A DNA stretch of 27,693 nucleotides, taken from Gordonibacter sp036659115 (lineage in GTDB: Bacteria > Actinomycetota > Coriobacteriia > Coriobacteriales > Eggerthellaceae). Positions 21,979-27,693 of the stretch are shown here, piece by piece. Made by a program: the position numbers and the translations under genes. The notes under the pieces were generated by a model. It saw only the letters and a program-made list of their open reading frames with translations, did no database searches and was not told where the DNA came from. The stretch is from the NCBI RefSeq assembly GCF_036659115.1, contig NZ_JAVXDF010000032.1; one strand, given 5' to 3'. The first letter of the stretch is position 1. Each line of letters begins with the position of its first letter.

Positions 21979-24768
21979 TCAACGACACGTCACGGACAGC
22001 ACCTTCTCCACCTGCACCGCACACACCTTGAACTCGGGGGTCTTCGACACGCGGTCGAGAGCGGCGATGGTCAGCCAGTTGCTGTTGCCATCTTGGAAGT
22101 GGAAGGGCATCCACGTTTCACCGGGCGACGTCTTGGCTGACACGCGCGCTGCGACTTCCACCTCACCGCGGCGTGAGGACACGCGCACGCGGTCGCCGTC
22201 GGCGATGCCGCGCCGGGCAGCGTCGCACTCGTTCAGCTCGATGAACGACTCGTCCGTCATTTCATCCAGCCCCGCCGTGCGCCCGGTCATCGCACGCGCA
22301 TTGTACTGGTAAAGGATGCGACCCGTCATCAACACCAGCGGATATTCCGCATCGGGTAGTTCGGAAGAGGGCCGGTACTCGGGCGTGGCGAAGGCGCCCA
22401 CGCCGAGAGCGAATGTGCTCACGTGCAGCACCGGTGTGCCGGGATGCTCGGCGGTCGAGCACGGCCACTGGAGGCCTCGCCCCGCAGCCACCTCGCCGTC
22501 GAGACGTGCATGGGAGATGCCGCCGTAGGTCGGGGTCAGCGAGGCTATCTCGTCCATAATCTGTGCCGCATCCAAGCGTGGTTGCGCCAAGCCCATACGG
22601 TTCATGACCTCGGTGAAGATGTCCGTATCGAGGCGGGCACCCCCAGGCCCGTCCGTCGCCTTGCGCACACGCTGCACCCGCCGCTCGGTGTTGGTGAACG
22701 TACCCTCCTTCTCCGCATAGCTGCGGCCGGGCAAGACCACGTCGGCATACTTCGCCGTCTCCGTCATGAACAGGTCGTCCACCACGAGGAAGTCCAGAGC
22801 CTCGAGCGCGCGGATCACGTGGTGCGTGTCCGCGTCGGTGCGCACGGGGTCTTCCCCAAACAGGAACAGGCCCTTGATGCGGCCTTCCGTCATCGCAGGG
22901 AAGCACTCGGTAGCCTTGAGGCCGCGCCCGCGAGCAAGAGGCACGCCCCAGGCCTGCTCGAACTTCGCCGCGGCGACCGGGTCGTCCACCTTCTGGTAAC
23001 CCGGATAGTCATCCGGGCCGGCACCCATGTCGCACGCGCCCTGCACGTTGTTCTGGCCGCGCAGCGGGTTCACGCCCGTACCGGGGCGTCCGAGGTTGCC
23101 CGTCAGCATAGCCAAGTTCGACAGCGCCATCACGCCGTCGGTACCGGTCGAATGCTCCGTCACACCCAAGCAGTACAGGATGGCTGCGCGGTCGGCAGCG
23201 GCGTACATCTTGGCTGCAGCGACCAGATCGCGCCGGTCGACCCCGCACACGTCCTCAGCCCACGCTGGCGTGCAGTCGCGCACCGTGGCCGCCAGGATCT
23301 CGAAGCCTTCGGTGCGCTCGCGCACGAATTCCTCATCGTAGAGACCCGCGCTCACCAGGTAGTTCGCCACGCCGTTCGCGAAGGCCACGTTCGTGCCGGG
23401 CCGCAGCTTCAGGTGGATGTCGGCGCGGGCGGCAAGCCCGATGTCGCGTGGGTCCACCACGATCAGCCGGCAACCGCGCTCCACCGCAGCGCGCAGCTGC
23501 ATGCCAATGACCGGATGAGCCTCTTCGGGGTTCGACCCCACGAGCATGATGACATCGGCGTGCCGCACCACGTCATCGATGGAGTTCGTCATCGCTCCCG
23601 AGCCAAGCATGGTCGCCAGACCGGCGACGGTGGGAGCGTGTCAAACACGCGCGCAGCAGTCCACGTTGTTCGTGTGGAATGCCGCGCGGGCCATCTTCTG
23701 GAACAGGTACACGTCCTCGTTCGTGGAGCGCGAGCAGGCGAAGGCCGCAAGGGAATCGCCGCCGTAGCTGTCGCGCAATTCGGCGAAGCGCCCGGCCACC
23801 AGATCGAGGGCCTCGTCCCACGTCGCCGGTTCGAACGCGCCGGTTGCGGGGTTTTTCACCAGCGGGGTGCGCAGACGGTCGGGCGCATCCACGAAGTCGA
23901 AGCTGGCCGAGCGTCCCTTCACGCAGAGCATCCCCTTGTTGGACGGCCCCGGCGCTCCCAGCGCGTCCACGATGCGGCCGCCATCCACCAGCAAATCAAG
24001 CTGGCACCCCACGCCGCAGTGCGGGCAGGTGGTGCGCACCGCGGTGACCGCTTCCGCCCGATAGCCTACACGGCGCTTCTCGGAAAGCGCGCCGGTCGGA
24101 CACGCCTGCGCGCAGTTGCCGCACGACTCGCACGCCGTCGCACGCCAGTCGGCCCCGAAGGGCGCTTCGATGGTCGTGAGCACGCCACGCTTGCCCGCAC
24201 GCAGCGTATGGTTGCGTGCAGCCGCGTTGCAGGCCCCGACGCAACGTTGGCAGCGAATGCAGCGGGCGGCGTCATAGGAAAGGAAAGGGTTGCCCTCGAC
24301 TACAGAGGCAGCCCGAGCAGCAACGCTGCCCCCGGCCACAGGGGCGGCCTTCGCGCTGCCCGCGCCCCCAGCCCGCCACGATCCGCCGCACCCTGCCTCG
24401 TGCACGCCAAGCTCGCGGCAAAGCGCCTGCAGTTCGCACGCGCCGTCGCTCGCGCATACCGTACATTCCTCCAACGACCCGATACCGTGGTCGGCGAGCA
24501 GCAACTCAAGCGCGATGCGCCGATAAGCAACCAGCCGCGCGGATTCCGTCTGCACCGCCATGCCGTCCCGCACGACGGTCGCACACGCCGGGACCGGGCT
24601 CTCCGAGCCCTCCACGTCAACCATGCACACCCGGCACGAACCGACGGCGCTCACGTCCTTCAAGTAGCAGAGCGTAGGGATGCGCACGCCGGCCGCACGC
24701 GCAGCCTCCAGCAGCGTGGCGCCCTCCACTGCCTCGCAGGCGATGCCGTTTATCGTGATGCTAGGCAT
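21979..24768 (-). CDS. fdhA: Selenocysteine formate dehydrogenase, catalytic subunit
   Basis: A 929-residue selenoprotein read through TGA 23643-23641. It oxidises formate to CO2, or the reverse, at a Mo or W bis-pterin site. Domains: NuoG-like [2Fe-2S] (C34, C45, C48, C62), His-Cys [4Fe-4S] (H94, C102, C105, C111), two ferredoxin [4Fe-4S] clusters (C170-C180 and C213-C223), molybdopterin-domain [4Fe-4S] (C248, C251, C255, C282), then the active site NNVDCCARV-Sec376-H377 and the pterin-binding C-terminus. The context CCARV-U-H is that of known Sec formate dehydrogenases. A SECIS hairpin follows the TGA. Splitting it into two genes would be a mis-annotation. It overlaps the partner gene by eight bases, so translation is coupled. 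It is soluble, with no Tat signal. Confidence 0.95.
23593..23643 (-). promoter_or_regulatory. SECIS element with selenocysteine TGA
   Basis: TGA (23643-23641) is followed by two stacked stems. The lower stem is CGCTCCC (23638-23632) with GGGAGCG (23599-23593). The upper stem is GTCGCC (23628-23623) with GGCGAC (23617-23612), closing a GGTCT loop (23622-23618). The apical GGUCU loop is the kind bound by SelB in the E. coli fdhF element. Confidence 0.9.
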
Positions 24769-26596
24769 AGCGCCTGCCTCCCTCCAGCACGCCGCAGCCG
24801 AAATGGTCGCACCGCAGGCAGCGCCCGCACTCCTGCACGACCTCTTCGCGGCTCATGCCGATTTCCACCTCTAAAAAATCCTGCTTGCGCTCCCGCGCGG
24901 GGCGTTCGACCATTTCCACGCGACCCTTGGGCACACGGTCGTTCTCGCGCGCCAACGGAACTTCCACCTCGCAGACAAGCTTGTGGTGATAGCCCAAGTG
25001 CTCGTCGATGTTGCGAGCAGCCACCTTGCCGGCAGCAATCGCCCGTATCACCGTCGAGGGTCCCGTCTGGCAGTCGCCGCCCACGAACACGCCGTTCAGC
25101 CCGGACGCCGCCAAAAACTCGTCGGCCTCGAAGCAGCCCCGGTTCGTAGCCATGCCATACTCCTCAAAGGGCGCAGCTACCACGTCCTGGCCCACCGCCA
25201 CCAGAACCACGTCGGCCTCGATGCGGCGCTGCGGCTTGTCGGCCGCAACCGGTGCCGGCCTGCCCCCGCGCACAGCGCCTATCATCTGCGGTTGCGTGAT
25301 CAGCGCCGCAACGCGTCCGTCCGCACCCGCTTCGACGGCTACCGGCGCCTCCAGCTCGATCATCTCCACGCCCTCTGCCACCGCGCTGTTCACCTCAGCA
25401 GGCAGCGCCGTCATGTCGTCTTTGCGACGGCGGTACACCACGGACACTTCCGCAGCCCCGGCGCGCACCGCCGTACGCGCACAGTCCATAGCCACATTGC
25501 CGCCGCCTATCACCACAACCCGTTGCCCCGCGTAGTCGGGATAGGCGCCGTCGCCAACGCGCCCCAGCAGGTCAACTGCCGACACCACGCCTGGCGCATC
25601 GATCCCCTCGATACGCAAGCGCTTGCCCGCCTGTGCGCCCACCGCCACATACACCGCATGGAACGCACCTGTTATCTCGCGCATGCGCTCCGCATCGATA
25701 CGCTCGTCGCAGCGCGCCGTGATGGTACCCGAGGACAAGATGCCGCGGATATCCTCGTCCAAGCGCTCGCGGGGGAAACGGTAGGCGGGGATGCCGTAGC
25801 GCAGCATGCCGCCCAGCTGCTCGCGCTCCTCAAACACCGTCACGCGATGCCCCCTAAGCGCCAGGAAGTACGCACAGGTAAGCCCACTTGGCCCGCCTCC
25901 GACAACCGCCACGGTGCGCGCAGTGTCCACGCTGCGCGGGGCGGGCGGCACGGCGTCAGCCGGCGCCTGGTCGACCGCGAACTTCTTGATGCCCCGGATG
26001 TTCAGCGGCGCATCGATGAGCGCGCGGCGGCACCGCGCCTCGCACGGATGCTCGCACACAAACGCGCAGGCGGTCGGAAACGGGTTGTCCTTGCGCACCA
26101 TGTTCACCGCGCCCGCGTAGTCGCCCTCGGCCACCAGTGCAATATAGGCAGGCACGTCAACATGGGCCGGGCAGAGCGTCTCGCAGGGAACCGTCTGATC
26201 GACGCCCCGGCCGCACCGGCCCGCCTCCACATGGCTGCGATACTCGTCGGCAAAATCGTCCAAGCCCTGCAGCACGACGGCGGCCGCCTCATAGCCGATC
26301 GCACAGTCGGACGTGTCGCGCACCATCTCGGCAAGCACCCTCACGCGCTCGAGCACAGCCTCGTCCGCCATGCAGGCCACCACCTGCTCCAACAGCTTGG
26401 CAAGCTGCGGCAGACCGTCGCGGCACGGCACGCACTTTCCGCACGTCTGCGCAGCGCTCGCCTGTAAAAGCGACAGCTGCACCGCAAGCGGACACGAGCC
26501 GGGCGGCGTCGCTTCCACACGGCGTGCGAACCGTTCGGTATATGAAGCGATGCGTACGTCAGCAGAAGCTTTCGGCGCAATCGACAGTCTTACCAA
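24761..26596 (-). CDS. FAD/Fe-S NAD(P)-linked partner subunit of formate dehydrogenase
   Basis: A 611-residue fusion. The N-terminal ~110 residues match only the C-terminal Fe-S part of NuoF: TCGKCVPCRDG (about 51-61) plus the fourth Cys in TSDCAIG. Next comes a GltD-like reductase: two ferredoxin-type Cys groups (CETLCPAH; CAFVCEHPCEARC), FAD motif VAVVGGGPSGLTCAYFL (about 229-245), NAD(P) motif VVVIGGGNVAMDCARTA, and a last FAD motif GVFVGGDCQTGPST. A further CGRCLRCDHFGC group closes the chain. The FMN/NADH domain of NuoF is absent. It should pass electrons between FdhA and NAD(P)H, as in acetogen FdhAB-type enzymes. The start is TTG 26596 (GGGAGGA six bases upstream); upstream in-frame TTG 26623 and GTG 26620 lack a ribosome site. 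A possible -10 (TAGAAT) lies at 26650-26645. Confidence 0.9.
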   Translation of the reverse strand: MVRLSIAPKASADVRIASYTERFARRVEATPPGSCPLAVQLSLLQASAAQTCGKCVPCRDGLPQLAKLLEQVVACMADEAVLERVRVLAEMVRDTSDCAIGYEAAAVVLQGLDDFADEYRSHVEAGRCGRGVDQTVPCETLCPAHVDVPAYIALVAEGDYAGAVNMVRKDNPFPTACAFVCEHPCEARCRRALIDAPLNIRGIKKFAVDQAPADAVPPAPRSVDTARTVAVVGGGPSGLTCAYFLALRGHRVTVFEEREQLGGMLRYGIPAYRFPRERLDEDIRGILSSGTITARCDERIDAERMREITGAFHAVYVAVGAQAGKRLRIEGIDAPGVVSAVDLLGRVGDGAYPDYAGQRVVVIGGGNVAMDCARTAVRAGAAEVSVVYRRRKDDMTALPAEVNSAVAEGVEMIELEAPVAVEAGADGRVAALITQPQMIGAVRGGRPAPVAADKPQRRIEADVVLVAVGQDVVAAPFEEYGMATNRGCFEADEFLAASGLNGVFVGGDCQTGPSTVIRAIAAGKVAARNIDEHLGYHHKLVCEVEVPLARENDRVPKGRVEMVERPARERKQDFLEVEIGMSREEVVQECGRCLRCDHFGCGVLEGGRRYA

Positions 26597-26792
26597 CGTT
26601 TCCTCCCGGCTTATCGACACCAACGACCATTCGTCCTCCGCGCAATTCTAACGCATCCGCCCTCATAGGACGCAGCTGCCCCTCCGATAATCGGGAGAAG
26701 AGCCCCTACCCCAGACCAACGAGTCCACACCAAGCGCAATCAACTACGACGGTCGCGTATTCCAGTCGAAGGAGAACACCGACAACGGCGAG

Positions 26793-27074
26793 GTGGATGC
26801 ACGCACGAGCTTTCGCTATCGCCAACGCGGAACCGTCGTCTGGGCCGAGTACGACGGCGGCGACATCGCGCAAGGCCACCTGCTGGGCACGGTCGACGCG
26901 CGCGGCGGCCTTCGCTTCCACTACCACCACCTCAACGCACAAGGCGAAATGCGCGCGGGCGTTTGCGAGAGTACGCCCTGCCTGCTTCCCGACGGACGGC
27001 TGCGCATGGAAGAGTCCTGGCAATGGCTCACCGATGACTGCTATGCCGGGCACTCAGTTATCGAAAAGGCCTGA
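26793..27074 (+). CDS. N-acetylglutamate-synthase-like small protein, start unclear
   Basis: The protein resembles the ~110-residue family often labelled n-acetylglutamate synthase, whose enzymatic role is not proven: TVVWAEYDGGDIAQGHLLGT, LRFHYHHLNAQGEMRAG, RLRMEESWQWLTDD. Similarity continues upstream of GTG 26793 in the same frame through INYDGRVFQSKENTDNGE (from 26739), and the frame is open back to the stop at 26688. No ATG, GTG or TTG exists in that upstream part, so GTG 26793 is the only standard start and would cut off a conserved strand. The gene is either 5'-damaged or uses an unusual start. It is divergent from the formate dehydrogenase operon. Confidence 0.6.
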   Translation: MDARTSFRYRQRGTVVWAEYDGGDIAQGHLLGTVDARGGLRFHYHHLNAQGEMRAGVCESTPCLLPDGRLRMEESWQWLTDDCYAGHSVIEKA

Positions 27075-27214
27075 GCAGCTTCGCGGATCACCGAAGAACA
27101 CCGACAGCAAATCAGCAGGGGCGCTCCCAATAAACTGCCAGAGGAGACGGCTTGTGCAACACGGTATAGCCCTTCCGCAAATCGTCGATTCCAAATATAT
27201 GGCTTAAATAGTCA

Positions 27215-27343
27215 TGGACAAAATATGGCCTCGGGGCTGCCATTTTCGAGAATCGGCTACACAGCAAAATGAAAACCCAGGTGGCAAAAACCCAAACCAA
27301 GAGATTTGCGTCCAAAGATTGCCCCGAGGCCTGTTTTTGTCCA
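27215..27343. repeat. MITE-like element with 23-bp inverted ends
   Basis: The left end (27215-27237, TGGACAAAA-TAT-GGCCTCGGGGC) and the inverted right end (27321-27343, TGGACAAAA-ACA-GGCCTCGGGGC) match at 20 of 23 positions, with all mismatches in the central triplet. The 83-base core codes for nothing obvious. No clear target-site duplication flanks it. It looks like a short non-autonomous palindromic element. Confidence 0.6.
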
Positions 27344-27465
27344 CGTAAGGCCAAACGCTTCTCAGTCACCGACCGACCCCCTTAAAGCCACGCCTCCTAG
27401 TTCCCGAATCTCCCGGACATCAAATCACCTTCTCCTAATTCTGACGACCCGAGAAATCATTTTGA

Positions 27466-27542
27466 TAGACGGAGAGCAATTTTGCGCAGGCATCTGCCGC
27501 GCACCCGTATAGCGAATGGTGTATAACTCGCACGTTATGCGT
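27466..27542 (+). repeat. 77-bp dispersed repeat, copy B
   Basis: This copy aligns to 12920-12996 over 77 bases without a gap, in the same orientation. It keeps the TGCGC/GCGCA stem but has lost perfect pairing of the CACCCGC hairpin present in copy A. Confidence 0.7.
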
Positions 27543-27573
27543 GCTTGCCAGCACAAAACCTTTATCTCGACAA

Positions 27574-27600
27574 GCGCAAGCAACTACCCGTTGCTTGCGC
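27574..27600. terminator. Terminator-like hairpin near the right edge
   Basis: An 11-bp perfect stem (GCGCAAGCAAC / GTTGCTTGCGC) with loop TACCC. On the minus strand TTGTC follows, so it could end a gene entering from beyond the right edge. Confidence 0.5.
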
Positions 27601-27693
27601 AGCGCTCGCCCGACATGGTTCAATGGTCAAGCCGGCATCGCAACCTGCCACCGCCCGCACCAACACGTAGAACCCCGCCAATGCGGCGCGCCC

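Larger units (their letters stand above)
27075..27693. other. Gene-free right end with repeats
   Basis: No gene is supported in the last 619 bases. They contain a 129-bp inverted-repeat element, copy B of the 77-bp repeat and a strong hairpin. A minus-strand frame at 27112-27369 (GTG start, AAGGGGG upstream) spans the inverted-repeat element and is not trusted as a gene, although its C-terminal part (HDYLSHIFGIDDLRKGYTVL) reads somewhat like protein. Confidence 0.5.

Noticed and set aside
23611..23643. Formate dehydrogenase as a pseudogene with a nonsense mutation
   Set aside because: The TGA lies exactly at the known Sec position and is followed by a good SECIS hairpin; the frame is open on both sides.
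22423..25149. A 908-codon + strand open frame
   Set aside because: It is antisense to fdhA and its partner. The product is His/Arg/Ala-rich with no family pattern, a usual by-product of high GC codon use.
24983..26467. A 494-codon + strand open frame
   Set aside because: It is antisense to the formate dehydrogenase partner gene. It has low-complexity composition and no ribosome site.
27112..27369. Minus-strand 85-codon frame with GTG start
   Set aside because: It runs through the inverted-repeat element, so its sequence is dictated by the repeat. Kept only as a note in the gene-free region.
1..27693. CRISPR arrays, tRNA or rRNA genes, intact transposases
   Set aside because: No regularly spaced direct repeats, cloverleaf-like sequences, rRNA-conserved stretches or transposase motifs were seen by eye on either strand.

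Overview
The window is GC-rich, gene-dense bacterial DNA that looks like a gut actinobacterium of the class Coriobacteriia, most probably Eggerthellaceae (Eggerthella/Gordonibacter-like). The grounds are the pair of Tat-exported lipoprotein flavin reductases, a periplasmic c-type cytochrome lipoprotein, a 12-helix membrane LuxR regulator, and a selenocysteine formate dehydrogenase. The assignment comes from gene content by eye, not from a search.

Layout from the left. 1-2081 holds the end of an amino-acid permease and a YtcJ-type amidohydrolase, probably one operon. 2112-4350 holds a decayed primase-helicase gene of the TOTE conflict-system type, broken by internal deletions and frameshifts, followed by further coding debris. 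4351-8149 holds an Ala/Lys-rich histone-like protein, a peptide-deformylase homologue whose catalytic Glu is Met, a small membrane protein, an amidophosphoribosyltransferase homologue without the catalytic N-terminal Cys, and a weak hypothetical gene. 8464-11475 is a minus-strand respiratory module: a six-CXXCH cytochrome lipoprotein, a Tat flavoprotein lipoprotein, and the broken remnant of a second flavoprotein. 11719-12761 holds two divergent XRE regulators and a 64-residue protein. 13148-16959 is a second reductase module: membrane LuxR regulator, small lipoprotein, Tat flavoprotein.

17232-19242 is a lower-GC island with two Fic enzymes of different inhibitory classes on either side of an ASCH-domain protein. 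19490-20850 is a thiamine salvage unit: TPP riboswitch, terminator, thiM and a thiamine-binding-family protein. 20889-21878 is meso-diaminopimelate dehydrogenase. 21979-26596 encodes an NAD(P)-linked formate dehydrogenase: FdhA reads through an in-frame TGA as selenocysteine, with a clear SECIS hairpin, and is translationally coupled to an FAD/Fe-S partner subunit. The right end has a short N-acetylglutamate-synthase-like gene without a good start, a 129-bp MITE-like inverted-repeat element, and one copy of a 77-bp repeat whose partner lies at 12920-12996.

How the parts could work together: formate dehydrogenase would feed electrons from formate to NAD(P)H, while the exported flavoproteins and the cytochrome would reduce external acceptors, a plausible anaerobic respiratory pattern. 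The substrates cannot be told from sequence. No rRNA, tRNA, CRISPR array or intact transposase was seen.
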